Shown in pieces: positions 25,530 through 37,607 of a stretch of 64,000 bases of DNA. Location of the stretch: contig BTRK01000004.1 in assembly GCA_036245805.1 (NCBI GenBank), positions 44,356,907 to 44,420,906 on the forward strand, given 5' to 3'. Origin of the DNA: Pristionchus mayeri (Eukaryota; Nematoda; Chromadorea; Rhabditida; Neodiplogasteridae). Below the pieces are notes generated by a model that was not told the origin of the DNA, ran no database searches, and saw nothing but the letters and a program-made list of their open reading frames with translations. The first letter of the stretch is position 1. Each line of letters opens with the position of its first letter. The position numbers and the translations under genes were made by a program.

Positions 25530-26423
25530 CCCTTCAACGCTTGTTCGCTCTCGTCTGTCGAGAGATGAGAGCGAATTCAAATTGAATAGTGAGAGTGTCT
25601 ATTACAAAGCTGTCTCCCTAAGATCGGAGTGTAGGGTGGCACAATGCCTTAAACAATGTCACTAGGAGTTCAAACGTTGCTGGTAGAGTCGAATCCCCAC
25701 TGATTCAACTACTGTCCAAACCCCTATCAATTTACCGCATAAATCAACTAGACATAATTTTACATTCGGTCGCAGAATATTTCAGTGGTGGTAGTGATGG
25801 AAAATGTACCTGAGGAGATTGTTGGCAATTCAAGAAGTGCCGAATTCTCTCGCTTTCTACCAATTACATGATGATTCACCATCGCTTGGATCCACTAAGA
25901 ATCTCCACTGATTAGGAGAAAGAGCAATCGACACTGCTATCTCCGCCAACAATCGTATCTTTCATCGAGAGTTAGATGAACGATTCCACAGTTTCTTCAT
26001 TGTAAAGCCTCACCAGTACGGCTGATCCGCTTGAGAGTGCATAGTGAATAGAAATCGGTGTTGTTTCTCGAATGTTACTTTCCGATGCATGAACATGGTA
26101 CATTTATCCGTCGAGTGTAAACATGACGTGGTCCTCTCTGATCCTCGAACATCATCCCTTAGCCCTTTACCTGAACAATGTTCCACCCATTGTTTCCCTT
26201 CAACCCGCTCATTCATGGGATATATAATATCAAACGATCTCTTTACCCAGTGGCGTATAGTTACGTGTTTTATATTTTCTTCAGACCGTTTTAGCGGTAG
26301 ACAGGGCTAGCAATTTCAAAAGACAACAGTTACTCGAATTTCGACCCCATGTGAATACTGGCGGTACGTTCTTTCAAACAAAAAGTTACATTCGACAGGA
26401 TTGAGTGCCCATAGATAAACTCA
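25530..26423. other. Intergenic DNA of the right arm
   Basis: This matches about 17870-18900 in inverse orientation in patches, for example the AACATGACGTG and CCTCGAAC stretches near 26115-26150. No exon is supported. Confidence 0.4.
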
Positions 26424-28696
26424 ATGCCCGAAGAAGCCCCCGTGATCTTGGGTCGCTCTACACCCCCAAGAAGATCTCATTGGAGTAGCGTCACTCGTGA
26501 GCTTACGGAGAGCTCATCTAATGGTTCCCAAAGCAAGTTTACGAATAGAACGCACAAAATATTAATTTTTCACTTGCGACCATTCCCATGACAGCCTAAT
26601 ACCTTGCAGACCTCTCTTCTCTGTACTCGGTACGTAATAATTCGATTTTGATGGATGTAGTGAGCTCCGAAATACGATGGTTTATCATCGATATCTTCGA
26701 CGCATTCCAGAGAAGAGTGGTACGTGTAAATAGCTTTCGTAATTGGATTCTCGTCTCTTCATTCTAGTATGGAAAATGAAGCATATTGTTGCACTATCTT
26801 TCAGAAAACAAAGTTACCATCCGACAGTGATCATCCGAAATAGTGATGTAAATGCAATCAGGTCTCAGAGGTCGAGGAAGATAACGGCGACTTGGTTAAT
26901 TTCGCCGATCCTAAGACATCATTCTCTGTAATGAAATTGAGGACGGATTTGAAGAGATTGCGTAAGCTAATTGCACGTCCAAAAACTAGTTCATTCAACG
27001 TTTTGACTACCATATTTCTACGAATACTATGTTGCGTAAGTAGGGTAATCGTTTCTTCATTTCACAAACTTTATTGACCTGAATTTGCAGTGAAAGCAGC
27101 TCGCCCACTCCTTGAAGTTGCAGCATATATTTACGATCTACTTATGTGGACCAATCCATTCAACACATTCATTCTCGTAATAGTAAGTAGAAGTCGAACG
27201 TCGGGAAATAATTAGCTGATTTTTTTTAGAATGTGTAAAATGTAATGGCGGAGACCCGAATTCCATACTATACTCACCAATAACAGTCCCATTCAGGCGT
27301 ACATGTACTCGATCTGGGCTGGTTACTTCGTCGTTCCCGTCTTTGCTCTTCCCCTGCTTCAACTATCCCTCAATTATATCAAGACGACTCAGTGAGTGCC
27401 ATTCTGAGCAATGATCTGACTCTCTTCAGTTTGCACGCTCTCTCGCCGGATCAGATATACGAGAGAGCGGGCAAACTGAAGAGAGTCAGACCATTTCTCG
27501 ACATTCTCGATCAATTTCACCAAAACATCACAACAATAACAATATCAACATTACAATAACAATTCAAATAACAATTATCATTTCAGTAACGTCGACATTG
27601 GGCTGCACTTCCTTCCGCGGAGGAAGGTACAACTGCCCAAACTGAAAGTGACCTCTGGTAGATTATTGATTGATCTGGCAAGTCTAGCTCAGTGGGGAGT
27701 GAAGATCATGGCTGATTTTCTGGAGAAGTTGGAGAGGTAAAGAAAACAGTGCGAAGGACTCGAAAGAAAAACAGCTAAAACCAAAATTCGAGATATTCAT
27801 TTCAGTTTATTCACATGGAAGTGCCCGGACATAACCTTCCACTTCTACCTACTCTGCGCATACTGGCTAATGTGGAGTCTCTACTTCACAGTTGGCACTT
27901 GTTTTGGTACCTGTGGTGAGCATCTTTCCGTTGCCTGAATTCTGTTTGAAATCTCTTTATGCTCTATGCTTTATCTTTATGCTACACACTATCTTGACCG
28001 GTCGAGCGGTGCCATACAATGGAATTTAAAGATACGCTGACCAATTTTTCAACATCTAGTGGTTAATAATCTTTCCAATAATTTATATTCCATCAGGTAT
28101 GGCATTGGGAATCCGCATTTTCTTCACCACTTACCTCTTCCAAAAGTTTCCCCGTCTCCGCTATCGACTGGATACGTTTGGCTACTTCTATCGCAATCTC
28201 CCTCTCAAGAGTGGTGCAATACAACCTCGCCCCGTTAATCCCTATACCACGCTCTGGCTCACCGCCTACATGCACGGATGGCCGAGTGGTCTAAGGCGCC
28301 AGACTCAAGCGCATAGCTTGGCACGAGTTCAGTGCCTCCTGGGTGTTCTGGTACCCGTATGGGTGCGTGGGTTCGAACCCCACTCCGTGCAAATGATTTG
28401 TATTTTCTGATCTTATTTTAATTATTCTTTTGCAGAAATGTACCGACCCTTGATCATTTCCTTCTTCCAAATCGATCGCAAAATTATGTTATTGTAACGG
28501 TGTGTGTGTCTTCGATTTCGCCTTATATTCTTCAATTTCAGTGAACATCCATCGCAAAAAATCGTTCGACTGTTTATCTTCGCAGAGGACATCTGACTCG
28601 GACATCGATAGAGTCGATTTTCTCGAGGAGAATCACAACGTCGATGGTTTCATCGATCGCGAAGGCAACTCTCACTTTTACATCCCCTTGAGATAA
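26424..28696 (+). CDS. GRAMD4-like membrane protein gene, right duplicate, apparently intact
   Basis: The start ATG at 26424 encodes MPEEAPVILGRSTPPRRS. Exons with consistent phase are 26610-26719, 26862-26961, 27091-27182, 27297-27391, 27587-27736, 27806-27915 and 28097 to about 28226. Two short exons follow near 28437-28500 and 28548-28696 (TAA). The first exon's donor and the last two junctions are uncertain. The protein has LLKAARPLLEVAAYIYDLLM, then paired hydrophobic segments (FILVIAYMYSIWAGYFVVPV and FALPLLQLSLNYI), and later FHFYLLCAYWLMWSLYF and FPRLRYRLD. This order resembles the transmembrane half of GRAMD4, a mitochondrial or ER-associated protein linked to cell death. No GRAM domain is seen before the acidic tail (SDSDIDRVDFLEENHN). 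The family call is from memory of the pattern and needs a profile search. Confidence 0.6.
27415..27487. repeat. Hairpin, family 1, near-perfect
   Basis: GACTCTCTTCAGTTTGCACG and CTCTCTCG pair with CGAGAGAGCGGGCAAACTGA and AGAGAGTC around CCGGATCAGATATA. It lies in a GRAMD4-like intron, is absent from the matching intron of the left copy, and is one of the best preserved members of the family. Confidence 0.9.
28272..28391 (+). tRNA. tRNA-Leu(CAA) with intron
   Basis: The cloverleaf can be drawn by eye. Acceptor stem GCACGGA/TCCGTGC with discriminator A; D arm GCC...GGC; anticodon stem CCAGA/TCTGG with loop C-T-CAA-G; then an intron of about 37 nt after position 37. The long leucine-type variable arm is TACCC-GTAT-GGGTG, and the T arm is GTGGG-TTCGAAC-CCCAC. 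tRNA-Leu(CAA) commonly carries an intron in animals. The gene lies in an intron of the GRAMD4-like gene, on the same strand. Its duplicate is at 15882-16001. Confidence 0.93.
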
Positions 28697-29052
28697 TCTA
28701 ACAACCAATATTTAAATTAATTAGTGCAAATGTGTCGTATCATGTTGATCCCATTTTACAATAAAATAAATCAGTTTGACAGCCTACTCTCCAAACTAGG
28801 AGTGAAAAGATTCGAACGACAGTAGCCACATTTTCGTTTGAATAAGGTACTTGCGAGAATCATTAGAAGTCGATTATGATATCATATTATTTATTTGTTT
28901 AAACGAGAAAATGATTAGGGAAATAATTATCGAATCAACATTTTGGATCAGTCAGCCGCGTGCTTTAGAAATGTTGTCCAATACCTCTTCCCTCTACCTG
29001 ACGACATATATTTTCCATCAACTATGGGTACAATCCCATTGCATTTCAGTCA

Positions 29053-30149
29053 ATGAGCTCCTCACACGATATAAATCTGCTCAACCTAAACTCGGATGTT
29101 ATTCAAATTATCGCCAAAATTAGCCCAGGAAATTCTACGAGCATGCAAATGGTAGCTCGAATTCATTCAATTCCAATTTTACCGTTTTGAAGTTTCAGTA
29201 TAACTAAGTTGTTGTTCAGATTTCACCAAGGTGGAACAACATTGTCAAGAATCATTTAAGTAAACGCACAAATCGGCCCATAATTAATGCTTTCATATTT
29301 GGAATTCAACCGATGCTGGGCCAAACCTGAGCATCTGCATAGAGGAGAGATTTCAAGAATATTTTTGCGTTGGAGAATGGAATCGAAGTGACACGACATT
29401 ACTATGCGCAGAGACTGGCAAAGTGCTAAAACAATACGTGAGGGGTTTTCAAGTAAAGATCGAAACATGATACTGCAGTCTTTGCATTCCAATTTGCACG
29501 TCAAAGACATCCTGATATCATTCCTTGAACAATCATTTCTAGTATACAATAACATGATTATTCGTTATAGGACAAAGCTCTCGATCGACCAATCGAGGAA
29601 ATGCCTAATCTCTCGGATAACATCTCACGAATCCTCAATCGCTCGTCACATGTGGAACGAATGGACGTTAACGTTCCTATCATTGTTGACGAGCGCGAAA
29701 ACGAAGTATTCGCAGTTTTGAAGAGAGCGATGGCTGGAGTTTACATCGGTAACTTGAGCTTCAATGTCATCGTACATTTGGATAAGAAAGTGTAAGTTAT
29801 ACAAATTCCATTTTCATTATATCCACTTATATGTAGGTCTCCGAGTGAAGAACTCCTGCTCAACCTGCTCAAAGACTGTCATGTTTCCCGGCTTGTTTTG
29901 CAAACCGAACTGCATGAAATATGCAATCGATTTGACGAACCGTGTTCATTCATTGTCCGCTTACTTGAACATGTTGCATGCGTTGAGCTACCGTGGGATA
30001 GTGAGCATTTTATGAGGTGGTCGTACATAACGATCAATGTTCTTACCGACATGCTCAATGAAAGTGGAACGGTCGTTGCAACGAAGATCGAAGAGACGCC
30101 CTCAAATGGGCAGAAGATCATTCGCATTAGGGCAATAAAAGGGGAGTAG
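29053..30149 (+). pseudogene. F-box-like gene, right duplicate, frameshifted
   Basis: Exons are 29053-29151, 29220-29437, 29571-29791 and 29837-30149 (TAG). The ATG lies 4 nt after GCATTTCAG, a likely trans-splice acceptor. The N-terminus MSSSHDINLLNLNSDVIQII followed by ISPRWNNIVKNHLSKR resembles a divergent F-box, which would link a substrate to an SCF ubiquitin ligase. Exon 2 is 2 nt longer than in the left copy, near 29300 (TTCATATTTGGAATTC against TTCATTTGGGATTC). The frame shifts and ends at TGA. Exons 3 and 4 remain open (DVNVPIIVDERENE; SPSEELLLNLLKDCHVSRLV; WDSEHFMRWSYITINVLTDM), so the damage looks recent or the indel is an error. The C-terminal region is of unknown type. Confidence 0.55.
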
Positions 30150-30239
30150 TTTTTATAATACCATTAATGTTATTTCGGATAGTTGTAATTTACGGTAGCA
30201 ATTGATGTAATGAATTTCATATTGTTATAAATTCATTTC

Positions 30240-32217
30240 TGCTTTACCAGCCTCAATTTTATACGTGATGTCACTGTAGAGGATACATCTCTGCAAAACA
30301 TGCGTTAGCACCGATCCTTAATATTGTTCCAGCTTTGTGCGGGGAAAATCCGGTGAGGTCGCTGTACGTGGAAGCGCCTTATCAATCGGACATAGAAAGA
30401 GAGGCAGTGCCCGCGAGCCTCGCAACGATTTATCAACAGTTTCCCTTTTTTCGAGAGTGGGCATATGTTCGAAGGAGGGTGCATCTTCGTTCGCACTTCT
30501 CCCGTACACGGCATATTGCTGAGAAATTACCCAAATGGAGAGGTCATATCGTGTCATGAAATCCATATCGCGAAGATTCCGCTTTTCATCTCTCTCAACA
30601 GATATTGAGTGTTGTTTACGTGGAAGGCTGACGCAAAGATACATCCGCATTAGTCCCATGCCTTGCTTCTCTAGTAGTACGACATTTGGGTCGCCGTTTC
30701 TTTATTTCTATATTTCATCCGGTCGAGTGATGAAATTGCATGGAAATGATGACACTGAGACCCGAATTACAAATTCTACACTATTGCACGATGGCTTGCA
30801 CCTACTTGGCAATGACAAGTTTACAACTCAGAAAGTACTGAGACATTATTTGTGAATACGCGCTCTATATTCTCATATCGACGAGAAAACACGAGGTCGA
30901 TAGCCTTACTCACGACTTGCCTGCCCTTCTTCGCGCTATTGTCATAATATTATATATTGATGTGATGTATTTTTAGAAACTACTCCAAACATTGATCTTT
31001 ACTATCCTTTTTAGCGTAAGCATACTTGCCCCTTTGTAAATGTCATCAGTCCCTAGCTTCTCTACCCAGCGAGAGAATGAATGATCGATAACCTTACTCA
31101 CAAGCTCCTCTTATCTGCCCTTCTTCGCTCGATTGTCATGATTTCCTGCTCTCACCCTCTTCTTCCTCTTTTTTAGCTAGTCACATTTCATCGATTTGAC
31201 GCAGTTACTTGTCCATTTCAACTTTCTTACAATTCTAGGCGATTCCTTCGAGTAATGTGCTGGCTCTCCTCGATTTGCACGCTCTCTCGCTTCTTTACTC
31301 GATGAGAGAGTGTGCGCTTTGGAGAGAGCGAGACCACTGCACGCGCCTAGATAACTCTCGGAGCAAACGCTATTCGCAGAGCAAACGATGTTGATTGCAA
31401 GAATCAATGGTATTTAGAGAACACAAGTTTGCCGCTTTGATCTAATGAATGTGTTCATTTTCCTTATCGAAGAATGTGTTCAAGTGCACGTGAGAAAGTG
31501 CGCACATTAGCGTTCTCCTTCACGATATTGTCATGATTTTCTGCTCATTCCCTCTGCTCACTCTTTTTAGCTAGTCCCGTTTGAATTCGATTCGATTTGT
31601 GTTTGCTCACACGTTCGCTACTAGTTCGCGCTGCTTTGTGTTCCTAGTCCATTTTTCAAGATTGGAATGGAATTTTAGACTTTAGTCACGCCCTGTAACA
31701 TGCAATCATCATTTTTCGTTTTGCAAAACATTGAATGGATTCTGAATTACTCTACCAATAGTGTGTCCTTAGCTAATAGTGCAGGGGCAATAAATGTACA
31801 TGACTAAGTTGATACGTGCACCGCTCGCTAAAGGTTCACCCCTAAAGGAACGCATCTCCATCACCAGGTTGTGAAATCCGGGGAAAGATAATAAGTGCAA
31901 TATTACAACCTGGCCTAGAATATCCAAACGAACTCCTGGCCCGTTCATATTTTTTGCATTCGTTATCTGCTCGCATGACTCGTCGTTTTGAAAGACCGCT
32001 ATTGATCATGGTTGCGCAATAGATGGCGCTATGCATTCACCGTGCGCTCTCTCACACGATTTATCCAAAAAATGCAGCATGAAATCATTTGCGATGCCAA
32101 ACCTGATTTTTGCTCTCAGTCTTATCATTATTTTAGCTATCCTTCCAATGTGGTATTCTTGTTGTAGGAATACGTAATTCAACTATTTAAGAATAGTAAT
32201 GAAAATTCAGGGTAGAA
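30240..32217. other. Non-coding duplicated DNA of the right arm
   Basis: Corresponds to 10329-13840 of the left arm without the mariner. A family 1 hairpin lies at about 31268-31330 (TTTGCACGCTCTCTCGC ... GATGAGAGAGTGTGCGC). No exon is supported. Confidence 0.5.
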
Positions 32218-32878
32218 ATGCAGACGATCAAGTGCGTCGTCATCGGTGATGGAGCGGTCGGTTCGTTACCATTCAATTACCACACTTTGTTTTCCTTTCT
32301 GACCATCATATTTAATTTGTGTATACATCATACAGGGTAGAATGCCCGAGAATGTCCCGAGATTAGGAGGAGATTAGGGGAGAAGAAAGGGATCGATAAT
32401 CGGATTCGTTTTCCACAAGGACTGATCGAGTAGTGAGGTGGAAATGACACTTTAGATTACAAAATGATCATTCATATGACTTTTGTTGTAATTTTTTTCA
32501 GGGAAAACCTGCATGCTGATAGCGTACATCACGAACAAGTTCCCCACTGAATACGTGCCCACCGTCTTCGACAATTATGCCGTGAGTATCAACTTCATGA
32601 AAATAGCCCACCTCCACCTCATTATAAACCGCCCGATTGAAATAATATGTAAGGAACTGGCAGTAGCCCAAATTACGTGCGCTAACTATTATATATATTG
32701 TACTAACTTTGTTTTCCTCCTTCACATGCAGTTACTGACATCGGTATTCCCATTATTTTATTTTAAATTAAAATACGTGCTCCCTCTCACTATTGGACAG
32801 AAAGCTAGCTGTGTACTCAGTATCTCCTTACTTTACTATTGCGCATGTGATCTATGCATGTGTGAATTACTATGCTGA
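32218..32878 (+). pseudogene. Truncated cdc-42 duplicate (exons 1-2) with an open read-through
   Basis: Exon 1 (32218-32260) and exon 2 (32502-32581) repeat the first two exons of cdc-42. They encode [20 protein letters not shown] and then [13 protein letters not shown], with correct splice sites and an acceptor 7 nt before the ATG. The exon 3-8 region is absent: similarity to the left arm stops about 10 bp into the next intron. No switch II, TQVDL or prenylation box exists. Reading past the exon 2 donor, the frame stays open to TGA at 32876-32878, adding about 98 mostly hydrophobic residues. The result would be a GTPase head without a base- or membrane-binding end. It is most simply a fragment produced at the duplication boundary. 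Confidence 0.8.
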
Positions 32879-32879
32879 T

Positions 32880-33362
32880 TGCAGTTCGACTCAGCTCCCT
32901 TTTCTGTTGAGTCAGAATGATGTGTGGTCGATAGAGGTCGGAAAGTAAGCCGGGGAAATTAAAAATTAGCGTTCAAACTATATTTTAAACGGTACTGAGT
33001 GATCGACAAAGTAAGAGGTGAGCGGTGCGACCGGTGCAGCAACTCGAGGAGGAAGGGTCATGCTGACTATTTCGGTTATGGGGGTCTTAGTGGAGTCTAG
33101 GGAAGCTCAAAATCATCGAAAATCCGAAACCAACATCCCTTTTTACACAACTGTAAATGGTTGGAGATTTTTTTGAGTTTTTGAAATGTTGAGAGCCGGT
33201 TTGAAGGTTGTTTAAAATTTACCATAAATAACTAACACTGTTGATATTGATAGTAAATTTAGTGAACAGTCGGATAAGTGTATAAACCGAAGATCAATAT
33301 CAATTATCAATTAATTTATTTACATATAGCGGGAAATGCTCAGAAGATTCCCTATGTGATGT
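32880..33362. other. Intergenic, nothing recognised
   Basis: Lies between the duplication breakpoint and the 3' end of the first protease copy. No exon or repeat is supported. Confidence 0.45.
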
Positions 33363-33468
33363 CATTAATTGTTGATGGTCAGTCTTCATTGTATGTGTGA
33401 CAGACACGCGTCCCTAAAATTTACAAATTATTGAATTGGTTGTGAATTCTTTTAAAAAAGGTTCTCAC

Positions 33469-35358
33469 CATCGAGCTCGATTTCGGTTAGAAGGTTTGTG
33501 TTCATCTTTTCCGCACAGATTCCAGTTATTCTGAAAGAGTTTTTAACATGTTGATTCTAGAGACGTTTGTTTTTAATTGACTCATCGCACTTACGCAAGC
33601 AGTACGGTAAACCCCCAATCTTAAAACTAATATACAGGATATGCCTACGCACACGATAAGACGGTAGAGCCCGTACTACGTTAAATGCCTAACGACATCC
33701 TTACATTTACCTGCATATGTCATGCGCAAAAGCTGCAGTCGCGGTGAACCAGCGCCATGATTCAGGACAATGATTCTTAGTCAAGCAACGGGCGCGATCA
33801 ACAGTGGACAAGACTGCAACTGCATCATATCGACCTGAAAACAGTCAATTTTAATCGGTTCTTCTCCTCGACTTTAAATTTCTTTAAATAATGCTCGACT
33901 TTAAATTTAAAATTCAACATTTCGCTCACTTCGTCCGAATAAGCCACATCTTGCTTCACATTTTTGAATTTATAATGCTCTCTTCCGACTAGTTCAACTC
34001 GAGTATCATTGCCGTTGAAATCGTATATGGTGTACAGTATGGCGTCACCGACTTTCCGATCTAAAATGACCGTAATAGAGAAAACATAAAATTTGATCAC
34101 TATACCATTTCCAGCACTTCCCCCAAAGAAGTATGCCTTCGGCTCGTAATTATCATGCAGCAAATCATCCATCACATCATCTATCCTGGGCAAGCATACA
34201 TAGCTCAAGCGGTTATCATCGATTTCCTGAATTTGCATTTTTTACATCATATTTGATGTTAAATTTACGTATGTTTTTTGCACTAGATAAAACCATACCT
34301 GTGCAAACACGCCAATTGCAACATCATACAATTTTTGATCACGGGTCGGAAACATCGTGTGGACAATTCTGACACTTTTGGCTTTCTCCTTTAAAAAATC
34401 ACATTTTCTGATTTTTTTTTCTTTTTTTTCTTAGTGAATATGAAGCTTACCATTTGGTGTGTACACTCTTGTCCCGCCGTATACAGCAAACAACGTCTCT
34501 TCATCCTTATCAAATTCTCTGCTGCAAAAATTTTCAATCGGTAATTGTTCTCAATAAATATATCTTTCACACACCCTTACAGTTCAACAACTGAACCAAT
34601 ATTAATGTATTTAAATTTTTAATGTATGTTTTAAAAAATTAAAAAAATACCATGAAACCTAAATATGGTCAATAACAAATAAATTGCTCTAAACATAATC
34701 GTGACGTCATAACATGCATGCGAGAGATCAGCACGCCCGTACAGAACAATTCAACTCTGCAATTTGCATTTTAAAAGCTTCTCTCGGGTATTAAATAGGT
34801 GATATATTGAGATTGTAATTTGCGTGCGGAACCGCATTTATCATATCGGAACTCTCATTGAAAAATTATGCTCGGATTGAATGAAAGGCGCCCGACTAAT
34901 CGGACATTACATTTCCAAACCCAAGGGATTGTGTTTCCCCAAGGATAGTTCTCTGGAACTTCCATATGCTTTTCTCGCAGTGTGTTTCTGCTTTTCTTTT
35001 GCTTGTTTTATCGCCAGCGCACATGTTAGAGCATTTTCAATGGATTGGGGGCAGGCAACATCACAACTTATAAAACCGCAACGGAGCGCCGTTCGCTAAA
35101 AAGTTGCATCACAGTAACCAGTATACGTTCTTCTCAATCACTATGTTTAGGTCTGTTGGTAAGCACCTAGTTAGAAGATCTAAATATGGTGCTGTAGGGC
35201 GTAGCATAATGGTAGCAACGTAACAACTCCTCAGATGCAAGATTAACTATCCAACGAGCGGCGGTGTTATCTTCGAGCGGTGGATGTATCCTTGAGCGAT
35301 GTACACTGGCCAGGGCCATTCGTTCACCTTGAAATCGTCTCCATACCACATCCGATTG
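33469..35358 (-). pseudogene. S1 protease-like gene, copy B1, active-site exon deleted
   Basis: Visible exons: about 35250-35358 (first S1 exon, DDFKVNEWPWPVYIA), 34451-34521 (LFAVYGGTRVYTP), 34299-34368 (YDVAIGVFAQ, with the catalytic Asp), 34107-34226 (LSYVCLPRIDDVMDDLL), one ending at 34060 (VGDAILYTIYDFNGND), 33711-33834 and 33469-33530 (ITGICAEKMN). S1 proteases need His, Asp and Ser. Here the exon carrying the GDxGGPL motif, present in copies B2 and B3, is gone: 25 bp replace 279 bp at 33866-33890, leaving a small CGACTTTAAATTT duplication. No clear T-A-x-HC exon was found either. It cannot be an active protease. The order and intron phases match gene C at 60896, which helped define exons. 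Confidence 0.65.
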
Positions 35359-35840
35359 CTGCAAAACCATCGTACATCAAATGTCGGAATTTAAACCGAA
35401 AATTTGATATAAAATGCATCCTTATTAGCCCGATTGATCTGCGTTATTTCATGTTCCAATAATACCATACCTTGGCGGTTTCTGCCTGTATTTTCTCGTT
35501 TTCTTCACCACTGATGCGGATAATGCTTTGTTTCGCAAGATTTCCAATGATTACATCGGTTTCCTAAACAATTTCTTAAACAATTAAACTAAATTCACTT
35601 GTATTGTGTGTGTTGTTGTTGAACATATTATGTTTACCAGTTCATGACGTTGCCAGCTCTGACCGCCAGTTTGCATATTTTCGGAAACAACATTGGAAAT
35701 TGTGAAATCTGAATATTGTGAAAGCTTTTTTACTCGTAAGAATTGTAGTATGGTTCAAACATAAACAATAATGTAAGAAAATACATCTTACATGGTGCAT
35801 TTAAAATTCGGTATATGGTTTGTGCAATAGACGGACGATT

Positions 35841-37314
35841 TTAAATGTAGACCTTTCTCGAGGTAAGAGGGCAAGAGTCGTTGATGAAAAAGTTCGTCAT
35901 TACGGCAAACTCCAGTGTGGATGCAGATGAATGTGGAGAAGTAGTCGAGTCGATGGGCTTTCGTGGTAAAGAAGGGCTGTAAAACATCGGATGAAGACAG
36001 TCAAATGGAAAGGATGCATGCAATTGGTATATACCTGAGGAAAAAGATGAACAATGCTGGGTTTCGATTAACAAACAGTATGACAAATTTCTGGAATCTC
36101 TTACCGAGTCTCCCGATTGCTCAGTAACAATTCCAATTAGATATTTCCTATCTTCATAGTAATCGAATACAGGTGAACCACGGGTTTTCTGATGTTTGGG
36201 GTGAATTTTCATTAATATGTAAAATAAAAACGTGGAGGAGCACACCAGATATAGATACATAGTATTCTAATACTTACTTCATCCATGACAACACTTGTTG
36301 CAAATTCAATCAAATGGCACTTATTTGGATCAGTTTCAGGACATGGTGAGATCGACTCAGGATATGAGTGCACTTCAGAAGTCCGACTGATCGAACCATC
36401 TACTGCTGGAAAAAAATATCGACATTTATATTATCGTATGCCATTAGTACAAAGATTATTATAGTTTAGTAACTGATTATTTGTTTACCCTTATCTAACC
36501 GTAATGCAGTGTAAACAAATACTTACTAGGAAGTTCCACCGCATGTACGACATTGAATGACGAGCCCGATGACATGCCTTGCTTCAAGCAAATAGGCCTA
36601 AACCATGACGTAAGCATGTTTTTACATCTAACTCACTTGATATACGATCCCATCGGTATTCTGCGCTCCAATTGAACTAATGCAATGCCAAAATTGTTCT
36701 GTAAAATAGAAATGTGATGTACGAACCAATATTAGGCACTAGGTTTGGAAAATCGGCGTCATCGTTCTCATAAGACATGGTGCCCACTAATGTTATGTAC
36801 TGTTATATTATCCTTAATGTGTGGTGCCATTATTTTTGCAACTCTTATCCACCTCTTGCCAGTTCTCAATGGACTGTAGCGATTGGGAAACATGGGTTCC
36901 TAAAATTAAGTGAATATTGAATAAGAAAAGAGATAAACCTCTTGAAATGGAAATTGTTCGCCTTGGCAGTCGTTGTTTTCAGTGAAAATGGCAGATAACT
37001 TTGGTTGACTTTCATCCAATATTCTTAACAAATGTATAGTGATGCAATTAATATCTAGTATTTCGATCAACCCACTTCTTCAAACAACTGGAACTACTGA
37101 TAACATGAAGTGGAGTGATCAAAGCTCCTGGAAAGCATTTATATGTTCCATAAAATCAGTAGATAATAATCTGGCATGTGTTATACCTGCACAGCGAAGC
37201 TCAGTTTTCGTGCAAGTCAATTCGGTACTTCCACAAGCCTTCTCCGTTACAAGAGTGACCAGGAATGAGTGTGCATACTCGGGAGCGGCCTCTCTAGGCG
37301 GACCCTCTCCAAAC
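35841..37314 (-). CDS. S1-like pseudoprotease gene A
   Basis: Supported exons on the minus strand: 37197-37314 (AHSFLVTLVTEKACGSTELT), about 36656-36701 (NNFGIALVQLERRIPMGSYI), about 36532-36602 (RPICLKQGMSSGSSF), about 36280-36410 (ISPCPETDPNKCHL ... ATSVVMDE) and about 36120-36195 (KTRGSPVFDYYEDRKYLIG). The order matches a chymotrypsin fold. FGIALVQLE is the usual D-[IV]-A-L site with Gly in place of Asp. KTRGSPVF is the usual GDSGSPV site with Arg in place of Ser. No TAAHC motif was found. It therefore looks like a catalytically dead homologue, as is common among nematode S1/DUF316 proteins. The signal-peptide exon would lie beyond 37330, where the retrotransposon copy begins at 37608. Exon limits are approximate. 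Confidence 0.5.
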
Positions 37315-37332
37315 CTGAAAAAAAGTAGATAA

Positions 37333-37607
37333 CGAACGATTTTGTATAACTATGAATTGTCAATTAACTCATACGTTACAATTACCCGTGAAGTATTTCG
37401 AAACGAACAGGTTAAAAGAGAACACACATAAGTGCGTCAAAGTTAGGACTATATAAAAACACTCAATCGAAATTCTCGCTAAACGTGTCAGCCAAATCGT
37501 ACTAGCATTCAACGTAATGACGCTGACCGCACGTCTTTGTTTAATTATCTCGCATGTCATCTTATACAATATTCGAAAATACACCTACACCAATAAATCT
37601 ACTCTGA
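37333..37607. other. Gap between gene A and the RTE-A copy
   Basis: No exon is certain. A minus-strand open stretch with a hydrophobic part (ECFYIVLTLTHLCVFSF) could hold a signal peptide for gene A, but no splice pattern confirms this. Confidence 0.3.

Larger units (their letters stand above)
24700..32590. repeat. Right arm of the diverged inverted segmental duplication
   Basis: Mirror counterpart of 9960-19450. The arm lacks the mariner present in the left arm. Its outer end lies about 10 bp inside the intron after cdc-42 exon 2 (32581), where similarity to the left arm stops abruptly. Confidence 0.85.

Noticed and set aside
34881..35099. Conserved 72-codon plus-strand frame with a hydrophobic stretch, also at 48742 and 49248
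   Set aside because: It is conserved only because the surrounding DNA is triplicated. It lies opposite an intron of the protease gene and has no splice or domain support.
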